Position numbers and translations under genes: made by a program. A stretch of DNA of 64,000 nt, taken from positions 24,871 through 88,870 of the forward strand of contig UBYX01000013.1 of assembly GCA_900469955.1 (NCBI GenBank), given 5' to 3'. The stretch's first letter is position 1. Each line of letters starts with the position of its first letter. The DNA is from Hyphomicrobiales bacterium. GTDB lineage: Bacteria; Pseudomonadota; Alphaproteobacteria; Rhizobiales; Rhizobiaceae. Shown here piece after piece: positions 50,900-59,702 of this stretch. The notes under the pieces are model-generated. The model was not told where the DNA came from, did no database searches, and saw nothing but the letters and a program-made list of their open reading frames with translations.

Positions 50900-51895
50900 T
50901 CAGAGCGACGCCCTGACCTTTTCCACGATCTCAGGCGGCAGCCATTTCGTCCAGATGTCCGGCATCGTATCGAGAAAGTGCTTGGCTGTGGCTTCGTTCG
51001 TGCCTTGGTTCTCATGCTGCCAGGCGAGGACGGTATTCACCGTCGCATTCGTCCATTTCCGCTTCTTCATATATTCCATTGCATCCGGCGCCCGGTCTGC
51101 CAGTCGCTTCGTCACCACCGTGAAGGCTTGCGACGTCGGATAGGAATTGACCTTTGGATTGGGACAGTTGGCAACCGAAGTGCAGGCGCTCCAGTCGTTG
51201 AGGTCATGCGGCACATCAAACGAGAGTTTTACCATCTCGTACGTACCGAGGATGGGAGTTGGAGCCCAATAGTAGCCCAGCCAGCCTGTCTTCTTCGCAA
51301 ACGCGTCTGATATCGAGCTGTCGAGTTCGGCCGCAGTGGCGGTTTCGATCAATTCGAAATTCTTCTCTTTGGCTCCGAGAGCCCGATAGAGGTTGGTCGT
51401 GGAAACCTGGCAATTCCAGCCTCGCGGGCAGTTGAAGATTGCCCCCTTCGCGGGGTTTCCCGGGGCTGGAAAAAGTTCCGGATGAGCCAGCGCCTGCTGA
51501 ACGGTCTTGATGGTCGGATTTTTGTCGGCAACGAACTTCGGAATCCACCAGCCTTCCACCGCTCCATCGGAGAGGATCTCCGCCGCGATGACCAGACGGC
51601 CTTCCGTCGCGGCCTTGTTGAGCTGAATACGGGCGGAGTTAACCCAGAACTCCGGTGCGACATCGGGCTCTCCCTTCTCGTCCATCGAGGTGAAGGTCGT
51701 CATCGTGTCGCCGGAAACGAGCTTTACGGTGCAACCGTAGCCCTCTTCCAGGATGATCTTGTCGACATTGGCGGCGACACCCGCCGAAGCCCAGTTCATC
51801 TCCGCGATCGAGATCGATCCGCAATCAGCTTGCGCCGATCCGGCAAGAGCGCAGATACCGATGGCGAACCCCGTGAAAGCCAGAAGTCTCTTCAT
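50900..51895 (-). CDS. ABC transporter substrate-binding protein, glycine betaine/choline type (ProX/ChoX)
   Basis: A 331-residue periplasmic protein with a clear signal peptide (MKRLLAFTGFAIGICALAGS, cleaved near SAQA). The mature part has the OpuAC-type features: SISIAEMNWASAG, EGYGCTVKLVSGDT and several Trp/Tyr residues (PEFWVNS, EGWWIPKF, GYYWAPTPIL) that would form an aromatic cage for a quaternary ammonium group. It binds betaine, choline or proline betaine outside the inner membrane. The ATG is preceded by CGGAGGTTAAA. Downstream is the ATPase gene but no permease. Confidence 0.93.
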   Translation of the reverse strand: MKRLLAFTGFAIGICALAGSAQADCGSISIAEMNWASAGVAANVDKIILEEGYGCTVKLVSGDTMTTFTSMDEKGEPDVAPEFWVNSARIQLNKAATEGRLVIAAEILSDGAVEGWWIPKFVADKNPTIKTVQQALAHPELFPAPGNPAKGAIFNCPRGWNCQVSTTNLYRALGAKEKNFELIETATAAELDSSISDAFAKKTGWLGYYWAPTPILGTYEMVKLSFDVPHDLNDWSACTSVANCPNPKVNSYPTSQAFTVVTKRLADRAPDAMEYMKKRKWTNATVNTVLAWQHENQGTNEATAKHFLDTMPDIWTKWLPPEIVEKVRASL

Positions 51896-52609
51896 TTTAA
51901 CCTCCGTCTCGGGTTCGCGATTTCACGGATTTCCGCGCATTGGCTGCATGCGCCGACCGCGACGTGAGTGAATTCGTGCTTCGATCGAGCGTGAGAGCGT
52001 GTTTTCCTTGGTTCAGCCGCCATCTCGCCCAGTTCGCATCACTGCTCCCTAAAAATTGAGGGTACGACTTCCCCGCAGGAAATCAACCTTCAAGCGGCGG
52101 ATCACTTGCGATGCGAAGCGTCCAACCTCTTGGAAGAACACGATTTCCGGTTCGTCCCGAAGGTCACTTTTAAATGATTGCACCGGAAGGGCACAGAATT
52201 GCGGCATGTCGCTATCGCACGCAGCGTTCCGCACCTCGGTCGAGCATCTTTCTTCAACTTACAGCGAGAAATTTTGCCGCTCAGCGCTCTCACTAACCAT
52301 CCGGTAAGAATGTCACGCTATTCGTGATGGGGCAGGCGGTCAGCTTGCCTTCGGCGCCGGATCAGGTAGTGCGTACCGGTCGCCTTGTTGTTCAGAGCCA
52401 TGAATTTTTCGGCTCGTGCCATATCGCCTTCAGGTCTTCCCGATCCTTCCGTTCAATCTTTCGCGGCACGATGCCGGAGAGATTGACACATCGTCCGGGA
52501 GCCGGCACCATCTGATGGTGATGAAAATCCAGAGCAAACACCAACAGGGCCGGACGCCTCCTTTATCTACGAATCGTCCGGTCCCCTCTGGATCAGGCCA
52601 CGTCTTCCC
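51896..52609. other. Long intergenic region before cobP
   Basis: About 700 bp separate the ABC binding-protein gene and cobP. I see no clear gene. A 34-codon frame on the minus strand at 52318-52422 begins with an AAGGCGAT site and codes for a basic peptide; there is also a short open frame at 52049-52234. Neither resembles a known family. I looked for a cobalamin riboswitch ahead of cobP and did not find its conserved B12 box. Remnants of a decayed gene are possible. Confidence 0.4.
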
Positions 52610-53131
52610 ATGAAAATATCCGGTCAGTTGACCCTCGTCCTCGGCGGCGCCCGCTCGGGCAAGTCTGCCTTTTCCGAAACGCTTGCTCGAGAGACAGGTT
52701 TCGAGCGGCATTATATCGCAACGGGACGGGCCTATGACGAGGAAATGCGCGAGCGCATCGCGCGGCACCGCACAGACCGCGGCGAGCAATGGGTGACGCA
52801 CGAGGTTCCGGTGGAACTCGCTCCGCAAATCCGGAGCATCAATGGGCCGGGCAGGGTGATACTGGTTGATTGCCTCACGCTCTGGGTCACGAATCTGATG
52901 ATGGAGGAACGTGACGTCGATGCCGAAGGGGCGGTGCTGGTCCGGACGCTCGAATCTCTGTCCGCCCCTGTAATTCTCGTCTCCAACGAGGTCGGCCTCG
53001 GCATCGTCCCCGAAAACAAGATGGCGCGGGAGTTCCGCGACCACGCCGGCCGGTTGCATCAGAAAATTGCGGCAATTGCCGACAACGTCTATTTCGTAGC
53101 GGCCGGCTTACCGCTCCGGATGAAGGGTTGA
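52610..53131 (+). CDS. cobP: Bifunctional adenosylcobinamide kinase / adenosylcobinamide-phosphate guanylyltransferase
   Basis: A 173-residue CobU/CobP-family enzyme. The P-loop is GGARSGKS at residues 12-19, followed by [20 protein letters not shown], the CobU-type region where the guanylylated His resides, and then [16 protein letters not shown] and [21 protein letters not shown]. It phosphorylates adenosylcobinamide and attaches GMP in the last part of cobalamin synthesis. The other cob genes are not nearby. The corrinoid methyl-transfer genes of this region would need the cofactor, although cobP is also normal for rhizobia. Start ATG has no good RBS. Confidence 0.93.
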   Translation: MKISGQLTLVLGGARSGKSAFSETLARETGFERHYIATGRAYDEEMRERIARHRTDRGEQWVTHEVPVELAPQIRSINGPGRVILVDCLTLWVTNLMMEERDVDAEGAVLVRTLESLSAPVILVSNEVGLGIVPENKMAREFRDHAGRLHQKIAAIADNVYFVAAGLPLRMKG

Positions 53132-53150
53132 GAGAGTTTCTGAGCGTCTT

Positions 53151-53936
53151 CTAGAATCCCAGCCAGATCCTGACGGGATGGGCGGGATCGGCGATCAGCT
53201 TGATGGCAAGCGCCAGGCAGGAGATGACCAGCAGCGGCTTGATCAGCTTCGCGCCGTTCTGCATCGCGAGCCGCGAGCCGACCTGGGCGCCGAGGAACTG
53301 ACCGACGCCCATCAACAGACCGATCTTCCAAAGCACTGAACCTGTTGCTGCAAAGATCAGGAACGAACCGAAGTTCGAGCCGAGATTGATGAGCTTCGTA
53401 TGGGCGGTCGCCTTCAACATGCCGAAGCCGGCGAGCAGCACGAATCCCAGCATGTAGAAGGAGCCGGCGCCCGGACCGAAGACGCCGTCGTAGAGCCCGA
53501 CGAGCGGAACCACGCTGAGGCCGAAGACGAACGGTGTCACCCTTTGGTGACTGTCGACATCGTTGAGGTTCGGCTTGACGGAGAAGAATATGGCGATCGC
53601 GATCAGCAGGAAGGGAATTGCGGCCGCAAGCCATTCCGCCGGCACTAGCGAGGCCAGAACTGCCCCGACGGCGCCGCCGATCATCGACATGATCGCCATC
53701 GGCATCTGGCGCTTCAGATTGACGTGGCCGCGTCGTGCGTAGGCGATGGTCGCCGAGGCTGAGCCGAATTGCGACTGCAGCTTGTTCGTCGCCAGGGATT
53801 CCAGCGGCGGGATTCCTGCGATCAGCATGGCGGGGATGGTGATCAGTCCGCCACCGCCGGCGATGGAATCGACGAAACCGGCGAAAACGGAAGCAAGAAA
53901 GAGCAGAAGGACAAGGTGCGAAGCGAGCTCGTTCAA
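53151..53936 (-). CDS. TSUP-family permease (TauE/SafE type)
   Basis: A 261-residue membrane protein with about eight hydrophobic segments and the two-fold repeat of TauE/SafE sulfite/sulfonate exporters: LFLASVFAGFVDSIAGGGGLITIP at the start of the first half and the related LVGLYDGVFGPGAGSFYMLGF in the second. These move sulfite, sulfoacetate or similar anions; the substrate here is unknown. The start is a TTG, with poor RBS, and no ATG is available near. It converges with cobP and is divergent from the nucleoside hydrolase gene. Confidence 0.85.
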   Translation of the reverse strand: MNELASHLVLLLFLASVFAGFVDSIAGGGGLITIPAMLIAGIPPLESLATNKLQSQFGSASATIAYARRGHVNLKRQMPMAIMSMIGGAVGAVLASLVPAEWLAAAIPFLLIAIAIFFSVKPNLNDVDSHQRVTPFVFGLSVVPLVGLYDGVFGPGAGSFYMLGFVLLAGFGMLKATAHTKLINLGSNFGSFLIFAATGSVLWKIGLLMGVGQFLGAQVGSRLAMQNGAKLIKPLLVISCLALAIKLIADPAHPVRIWLGF

Positions 53937-54112
53937 AGGGTAGACTCAGTCTGGGGAGGGATATGTGGATAGCGCGACGCTTTTCGCACCGGATGGGGAT
54001 AGGTACAAGGAGGCTCCCCGGAGAGCAGCCATGCCGCAAGCGGGATTGCTCTTCGAGCGTTTGGCGCTATTGTGCGCGGCCTTGAAAGCTGCGGAACATG
54101 GGGATGAAGCAC

Positions 54113-55087
54113 ATGCACAAGGTCATTTTCGACACGGATCCCGGCGTCGACGACGCGATGGCGCTGCTTTTCCTGCATCGGCATCCGGAGATCGATATCT
54201 TGGGCGTGACGACGGTTTTCGGGAACGTTCCGCTCGATCTCACCACCCGCAATGCGCAGTTTCTGCATCGCGAATGGGGGATCGCCGCACCGATTTCGAA
54301 GGGTGCCGACAAGACGATCGACCCGTTCCGCACCGACGATCGCGCGGCATCCGTCGTGCATGGTGCTGATGGCCTCGGCAATATCGGTGTGCCGCAGGTG
54401 ATCGACTGGCCGCTCGATTCGCGCCCGGCCCATCAGTTTATCATCGAGACGGTGCGCGCCAATCCGGGTGAGATCACGTTGATCGCTGTCGGGCGCATGA
54501 CCAATCTGGCACTGGCGTTGCGGGCAGATCCGGAGATCGCCCATCTGGTCAAGGAAGTCATCGTCATGGGCGGTGCCTTCGACGTCGGCGGCAACGTTAC
54601 CCCGGCAGCGGAAGCGAATATTCACGGCGATCCGGAAGCGGCCGACATTCTTTTCACCGCGCCGTGGAAGGTCACCATCGTCGGGCTCGACGTGACCATG
54701 AAGACGATCATGTCGGCGGAATATCTGGCCCAGATGGTGAAATCGGGGGAGAGCTCGCTGCAGCTTCTTTCCGATCTCTCGCAATATTACATCGACTTCT
54801 ATCGAAGCCGTGCCGGGTTGGCCGGGATGGCGGTGCACGACAGCACGGCTTGTGTTTATCTGGTCCGTCCGGATCTCTTCACCCTTCGCACCGGCCCCGT
54901 CCGGGTCGTATCGGGCGGTATCGCCGACGGTGCCACGATCCAGGCCCCGGATAGCGGCCGCAAGTTCGTCGGGACGGCATGGGACGGACATCCGAGCCAG
55001 TCGGTCTGTACTTTTGTCCAGTCCGACGCGGTGCTCGAGGTCATCCGCGCCGCGCTTGTCGAGGGCCGTCCGGCAATTGCTGTTTAG
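54113..55087 (+). CDS. Inosine/uridine-preferring nucleoside hydrolase family protein
   Basis: A 324-residue protein starting HKVIFDTDPGVDDAMALL, with the DTDPGVDDA calcium site of the family. Further features are the GADGLGN segment, EVIVMGGAF, and near the C terminus a HDSTACVYLVRPDLF stretch with the catalytic region His-Asp. It would split ribonucleosides to base and ribose, cytoplasmic, for salvage. ATG 54113 with GGGGA upstream is the most family-like start; ATGs at 54098 and 54104 also exist. Confidence 0.92.
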   Translation: MHKVIFDTDPGVDDAMALLFLHRHPEIDILGVTTVFGNVPLDLTTRNAQFLHREWGIAAPISKGADKTIDPFRTDDRAASVVHGADGLGNIGVPQVIDWPLDSRPAHQFIIETVRANPGEITLIAVGRMTNLALALRADPEIAHLVKEVIVMGGAFDVGGNVTPAAEANIHGDPEAADILFTAPWKVTIVGLDVTMKTIMSAEYLAQMVKSGESSLQLLSDLSQYYIDFYRSRAGLAGMAVHDSTACVYLVRPDLFTLRTGPVRVVSGGIADGATIQAPDSGRKFVGTAWDGHPSQSVCTFVQSDAVLEVIRAALVEGRPAIAV

Positions 55088-55188
55088 GCAACAGTTCGCA
55101 CGCAAATTCGTGCACGGAAAACGAAGCCATTGGCATTTGGGATCGATTTCCCTATGTGGGACCTTGATTTTGATATTCTTCAGAGGAC

Positions 55189-55473
55189 ATGGGCGTGACT
55201 GCTACATTCGACAAAGTTGCCGACATCATCGCTGAGACCAGCGAAATCGATCGCGAAACGATCACGCCGGAAAGCCACACGATCGATGACCTGGGCATCG
55301 ACAGCCTCGACTTTCTGGATATCGTCTTCGCGATCGACAAGGAATTCGGCATCAAGATTCCGCTGGAACAGTGGACCCAGGAAGTCAACGAGGGCAAGGT
55401 GTCGACGGAAGAATACTTCGTCCTCAAGAACCTCTGCGCCAAGATCGACGAGCTGAGGGCGGCAAAGGCCTGA
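55189..55473 (+). CDS. acpXL: AcpXL, specialised acyl carrier protein for lipid A VLCFA
   Basis: A 94-residue acyl carrier protein with phosphopantetheine Ser39 in GIDSLDF. It is longer than AcpP and has the AcpXL-specific sequence [17 protein letters not shown] at the start. It carries the 27-hydroxyoctacosanoate chain that is joined to rhizobial lipid A. An ATG at 55189 is used; a GTG two codons later, giving the conserved start MTATFDK, is equally likely given AGAGG at the right distance. First gene of the six-gene VLCFA cluster. Confidence 0.97.
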
Positions 55474-55491
55474 TAGGCCGCCGGCAATCTT

Positions 55492-55965
55492 ATGTTGCTC
55501 GAATATTTCCAGATGATCGACCGCATCGAGGCGGTAGATCTCGGAACCAAGGTGTTGAAGGCGCAATCGGTCGTGCCGGCAAAGAGCCCCGTCTTCGAGG
55601 GCCATTTCCCGGGCATGCCGCTGGTACCGGGCGTTCTCCTGATCGAGACCATGGCGCAGGCTTGCGGCTTTCTCGTTCTCGCAGCCACCGATTTTTCGGC
55701 GATGCCGTTCCTGATGTCGGTTGATGGCGCCAAGATGCGCTCCTTCGTCGAGCCGGATGCCGTGCTCGACATCGAGGCGTTTCTGGAGCATGAGGGCTCC
55801 GGTTACGCGGTCACGAAGGCGAAGATTACCAGCGACGGGAAGAAGGTCTGCGACGCGCAGCTGAAACTGCGCACCATGCCCTTCAGCGAGATTCCGCTGG
55901 CGCCGATCATCCGCAAACGTGCGGAGGAAGTCGGCTTGATGGCTGCGATTGCCGCCAGCGCTTAA
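55492..55965 (+). CDS. fabZXL: FabZXL, 3-hydroxyacyl-ACP dehydratase of the VLCFA cluster
   Basis: A 157-residue hotdog-fold dehydratase. The catalytic region is GHFPGMPLVPGVLLIETMAQA, with the His of the HFPG motif and the Glu in the ETMAQA helix. It would remove water from 3-hydroxyacyl-AcpXL in each round of very-long-chain synthesis. It begins 18 bp after acpXL and its position in the cluster separates it from housekeeping FabZ. No strong RBS is seen. Confidence 0.93.
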   Translation: MLLEYFQMIDRIEAVDLGTKVLKAQSVVPAKSPVFEGHFPGMPLVPGVLLIETMAQACGFLVLAATDFSAMPFLMSVDGAKMRSFVEPDAVLDIEAFLEHEGSGYAVTKAKITSDGKKVCDAQLKLRTMPFSEIPLAPIIRKRAEEVGLMAAIAASA

Positions 55966-56002
55966 AGCCCCGGCCGTCTAAGCGGTGGGCAAAGAGGACA
56001 TT

Positions 56003-57205
56003 ATGAAGTCTGACAATGATGTCGTGATTACCGGGATCGGGATTGTCACCTGCCAGGGCGTCGGCAAAGAGCCGCATGTCGCCCTGCTTTCGGCGACGGA
56101 AGCGGGAAATCCGAAGGTGGAGACCGAGCGTTTTGCTCCCTATCCGATCCATCCGATGCCGGAGATCGACTGGTCGACGCAAATTGCAAAGCGCGGCGAC
56201 CAGCGGCAGATGGAGAACTGGCAGCGGCTCGGCGTGTTTTCCGCGGGCCTTGCTCTCGACGATGCCGGCCTGAAGACGGACCCGGACGCTTGCGCCTCCA
56301 TGGACATGATCGTGGCCGCGGGCGGCGGCGAGCGCGACATCAAGGTCGATTCGCTGATCGTCGACGAGGCGTTGAAGCGCAACGACCGGGAAATGCTCCT
56401 CAACGAAAAGCTCACTACGGAGCTGCGCCCGACGCTGTTTCTTGCTCAGCTTTCCAATCTGGTTGCCGGCAATATCTCGATCGTCCACAAGGTGACCGGT
56501 TCGTCGCGGACCTTCATGGGTGAGGAGTCGGCGGGCATCTCGGCTGTCGAGACGGCCTTCCATCGCATCAGGTCCGGCCAGTCGAGCCATAGCCTGGTCG
56601 GCGGCGCCTTTGTTGCCGAACGTGCCGATATCATTCTCCTGGTCGAGGGCATTCAGGCGCACGCAACCGGCGACTGGCATCCGATCTGGTCACGCTCGGC
56701 CGGTCACGGCGGCGGCATGATCATGGGTTCGGTGGGTGCCTTTCTGGTGCTGGAGTCGCGTGCTCATGCCAAAGCCCGGGGCGCGCATATCTACGCGGTG
56801 ATCGACGTGATCGAAGGCGACCGCGGTCAGCGCGACGAAGGCAAATTCGAAGTACGTCTTACCCGTCTGGCCGGCCACGCATCCGGCGTACCCGCAAACG
56901 ACACGGTTGTCTTTTCAGGCACGTGTGGGATCGTCGATCTAGCAACTCGCGAAAAAGCGGTGCTGGACAAGGAATTTCCGGGCGCCCCTGTCCGTGGATT
57001 TGGCGGCGTCACCGGTCACGGCATGGAGGCGCAATTCCCGCTCGGTCTTGCACTTGCCGCCCTTAGCTTGGATGGCGCCGCGCGGGTTCCTACATTCGAT
57101 GCGCAGAACGAAAAGCCGATGACGGCGGCCGTAAAACATGCGGTGGTGACGACGGTCGGTTACACGCGCGGCGAGGGCCTTGCGGTCCTTTCTGCCGACG
57201 TGTGA
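56003..57205 (+). CDS. fabF2XL: FabF2XL, KAS-family protein lacking catalytic Cys (chain-length-factor-like)
   Basis: A 400-residue beta-ketoacyl synthase-fold protein. In active enzymes the TAC Cys should appear near residue 171, but here the aligned segment is GSSRTFMGEESAG, without Cys. The first His is also missing (SGTCGI in place of NAHGT) while a later GHG remains. It is thus like the non-catalytic KSbeta or chain-length-factor subunits of type II polyketide synthases, and may pair with FabF1XL. ATG 56003 is preceded by AAAGAGG; a GTG at 55985 is the alternative. Confidence 0.9.
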   Translation: MKSDNDVVITGIGIVTCQGVGKEPHVALLSATEAGNPKVETERFAPYPIHPMPEIDWSTQIAKRGDQRQMENWQRLGVFSAGLALDDAGLKTDPDACASMDMIVAAGGGERDIKVDSLIVDEALKRNDREMLLNEKLTTELRPTLFLAQLSNLVAGNISIVHKVTGSSRTFMGEESAGISAVETAFHRIRSGQSSHSLVGGAFVAERADIILLVEGIQAHATGDWHPIWSRSAGHGGGMIMGSVGAFLVLESRAHAKARGAHIYAVIDVIEGDRGQRDEGKFEVRLTRLAGHASGVPANDTVVFSGTCGIVDLATREKAVLDKEFPGAPVRGFGGVTGHGMEAQFPLGLALAALSLDGAARVPTFDAQNEKPMTAAVKHAVVTTVGYTRGEGLAVLSADV

Positions 57206-57216
57206 AGGAGAGCTTT

Positions 57217-58503
57217 ATGAGCGACAATCGCTTCAAGGATCATCTGGGCCGCCCGATCGTCGCGGTTACAGGCATGGGCGTCATCACCTCGCTCGGCCAG
57301 GGACTGCAGGACAACTGGGCGGCGCTCACCTCTGGTACGTCTGGCATCCACAAGATCACCCGCTTCCCGACCGAGAAGCTTTCGACGAGGATCAGCGGCA
57401 CCGTCGATTTCATCGCCGTGCCTGCGGAAAACTCCGTTGAACGCTCTTTCGCCTTTGCCCGTGAAACCACCGCCGAGGCGCTCGCGCAGGCCGGGCTTTC
57501 GGGTGATTTCGAGGGCCCGCTTTTCCTGGCGGCGCCGCCGGTCGAGCCTGAATGGAGCGATCGCTTTGCGCTTGCGGACCGCGCACCGCCGTCAAAATCC
57601 GAAGGCGACGCCTATGACCGCTTCCTTGCAGCGATGCGTCAGCGCCCCGATCCGGTCTTCCTCGAAGCGGTACAGTTCGGCTCGATCTCGGAACGCCTTG
57701 CCGACACATTCGGTACGCGCGGCCTACCGGTGACGCTGTCGACAGCCTGCGCCTCCGGCGCGACCGCGATCCAGCTCGGCGTTGAAGCAATCCGCCAGGG
57801 CCGCACGGACCGCGCCCTGACGGTGGCGACTGATGGCTCGGTCAGCGCCGAGGCACTCATTCGCTTCTCGCTGCTGTCTGCGTTGTCGACGCAGAACGAT
57901 CCGCCGGAGAAGGCCTCAAAACCCTTCAGCAAGGACCGCGACGGCTTCGTGATCGCCGAAGGTGCCGCGACGCTGGTGCTGGAATCGCTCGAATCGGCTG
58001 TCGCCCGTGGCGCAAAAATTCTGGGTATCATGAAGGGCTGCGGCGAGAAGGCCGACCATTTCCATCGCACCCGGTCTTCGCCGGACGGCGGGCCGGCGAT
58101 CGCCACGATCCGGGCAGCGCTGGCAGATGCCGGCATGGACGAAAGCGGTATCGGCTACATCAACGCGCACGGCACGTCGACGCCGGAAAACGACAAGATG
58201 GAATATGGCTCCATGCTGGCCGTCTTTGGCGACAGGCTGAGGGACATTCCGGTGTCGTCCAACAAGTCGATGATCGGCCATACGCTGACGGCGGCCGGAG
58301 CCGTCGAAGCGGTCTTCTCGTTCCAGACGATGCTGACCGGCACGTTGCCGCCCACCATCAACTACACCAATCCCGATCCGACGATCGTGCTCGATGTGGT
58401 GCCGAATACCAAGCGCAATGCTTCACCGAAGGCGGTTCTTTCTAATTCTTTCGGCTTCGGCGGCCAGAACGCCAGCCTTGTTATGGCGCTGGAACCGGCC
58501 TAG
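57217..58503 (+). CDS. fabF1XL: FabF1XL, catalytic beta-ketoacyl-ACP synthase of the VLCFA cluster
   Basis: A 428-residue condensing enzyme with a complete active site: Cys178 in STACASGATA, His318 in NAHGTSTP, Lys350 and His355 in NKSMIGHTLTAAG. It elongates the acyl chain on AcpXL toward C28. ATG 57217 has AAGGAG. The start is 11 bp after fabF2XL, so the pair is tightly coupled, which fits a KS/CLF-type heterodimer. The stop lies inside a RIME-like repeat. Confidence 0.95.
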   Translation: MSDNRFKDHLGRPIVAVTGMGVITSLGQGLQDNWAALTSGTSGIHKITRFPTEKLSTRISGTVDFIAVPAENSVERSFAFARETTAEALAQAGLSGDFEGPLFLAAPPVEPEWSDRFALADRAPPSKSEGDAYDRFLAAMRQRPDPVFLEAVQFGSISERLADTFGTRGLPVTLSTACASGATAIQLGVEAIRQGRTDRALTVATDGSVSAEALIRFSLLSALSTQNDPPEKASKPFSKDRDGFVIAEGAATLVLESLESAVARGAKILGIMKGCGEKADHFHRTRSSPDGGPAIATIRAALADAGMDESGIGYINAHGTSTPENDKMEYGSMLAVFGDRLRDIPVSSNKSMIGHTLTAAGAVEAVFSFQTMLTGTLPPTINYTNPDPTIVLDVVPNTKRNASPKAVLSNSFGFGGQNASLVMALEPA

Positions 58504-58605
58504 AGCGCCGTGCGTCCTCGGACGCCCATAGGACGCTCTAAATTCTTGAATCTACGCATCCTGCTTTCCAAAAATCGATTTCGATTTTTGGGCCGATGCT
58601 GTAGA
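58501..58605. repeat. RIME-like intergenic palindromic repeat
   Basis: This segment is made of nested inverted repeats: TAGAGCG (58501) with CGCTCTA (58534), GCGTCC with GGACGC inside it, and a second hairpin of CCAAAAATCGA (58568-58578) with TCGATTTTTGG (58581-58591), bounded by TCTAC...GTAGA. The pattern is like the mosaic RIME elements that occur in many copies in Rhizobium genomes. It overlaps the fabF1XL stop and may also act as a terminator or RNA-processing site. No second copy is in this window. Confidence 0.55.
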
Positions 58606-58662
58606 GACCGTCGCCAATCCCGTTTGACGAAGTGAACGCCTCCGGGCGAAGGAAGACCCACT

Positions 58663-59691
58663 ATGCGCGCTCTGCAACTGATCGACGACCGCAAGCTCGA
58701 GGCGGTGGATATTCCCGAACCCGAAGCGCCCGGCCCGGGCGAGGTGACTCTTCGGGTAAAGGCGGTGGCGCTCAACCACATCGATGTCTGGGGCTGGCGC
58801 GGCATGGCATTTGCCAAACGCAAGATGCCGTTGACGATCGGCGCGGAAGCTTCCGGCGTCGTCGAGGCGATCGGTCCTGGCGTTTCGAATGTCCTGCCGG
58901 GACAGCTCGTGTCGATCTACGGCGCGCGCACTTGCGGCCTCTGCAAGCCCTGCCGCGAAAAACGTGACAACCTCTGCGAAAACGTATCCGGCGTGCATGG
59001 CTTCCATCTTGATGGCTTTGCCCAGGAAAAGGCGAACCTTCCCGCCCGCCTGCTGGTGCCGGCGCCTCCGGGCGTGGATGCCGTGGCTGCGGCGCTCGCC
59101 CCAGTCACCTTCGGCACCGTCGAACACATGCTCTTCGACAACGCCAAGCTCCAGCCGGGAGAGACGATCCTTGTTCATGCCGGCGGCTCGGGCATCGGCA
59201 CGGCGGCGATCCAGCTCGCCACGAAGATGGGCTGCACGGTCATCACCACAGTCGGCTCGGACGACAAGATCGAGAAGGCAAAGGCGCTCGGCGCCGATCA
59301 TGTCATCAACTACCGGACCGACCGCTTCGAAGGTGTGGTCCGCAAGCTCACCAAGAAGAAGGGCGTCGACGTCGTCTTCGAGCATGTCGGCAAGGATACC
59401 TGGGCCGGCTCGATGCTGTGCATGAAACGCGGCGGCCGCCTCGTCACCTGCGGCTCGACGTCAGGCGTTTCGACCGAAATGAACCTGATGATGCTCTTCC
59501 AGCAGCAGCTGAAACTGCTGGGCTCCTTCGGCTGCCGGATGGAAAACATGGCCGACGCCATGCAGAAGATGGCACAGGGCATCGTTCATCCCGTCATCGA
59601 TACGGAAGTCACCTTCGGTGACATCGACAAGGCTCTGGCACGGATGGAAAGCCGACAGATCTTCGGCAAGATCGTGCTGCGTATGGATTGA
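58663..59691 (+). CDS. Zinc-type alcohol dehydrogenase/enoyl reductase-like protein of the VLCFA cluster
   Basis: A 342-residue medium-chain dehydrogenase/reductase. The structural zinc lobe is CGLCKPCREKRDNLC, the catalytic domain is GroES-like, and the nucleotide fold has HAGGSGIGTAAIQLATKMG near residue 172. It lies between the ketosynthase and the acyltransferase genes of the lipid A cluster, where it may reduce the chain's double bond or form the omega-1 hydroxyl/keto group. This is inference from place. Family length and start ATG with AGGAAG are normal. Confidence 0.88.
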   Translation: MRALQLIDDRKLEAVDIPEPEAPGPGEVTLRVKAVALNHIDVWGWRGMAFAKRKMPLTIGAEASGVVEAIGPGVSNVLPGQLVSIYGARTCGLCKPCREKRDNLCENVSGVHGFHLDGFAQEKANLPARLLVPAPPGVDAVAAALAPVTFGTVEHMLFDNAKLQPGETILVHAGGSGIGTAAIQLATKMGCTVITTVGSDDKIEKAKALGADHVINYRTDRFEGVVRKLTKKKGVDVVFEHVGKDTWAGSMLCMKRGGRLVTCGSTSGVSTEMNLMMLFQQQLKLLGSFGCRMENMADAMQKMAQGIVHPVIDTEVTFGDIDKALARMESRQIFGKIVLRMD

Positions 59692-59702
59692 GGCTGTCGC
59701 CC

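Noticed and set aside
52049..52234. A 61-codon minus-strand frame in the gap before cobP
   Set aside because: Its start is a GTG without RBS and the peptide matches no family; it may be a remnant but cannot be supported.
52310..52609. Cobalamin riboswitch upstream of cobP
   Set aside because: The conserved B12 box and the helical core could not be found.
53933..55105. A 390-codon minus-strand frame over the nucleoside hydrolase
   Set aside because: It is antisense to a gene with the DTDPGVDDA motif and is a composition artefact.
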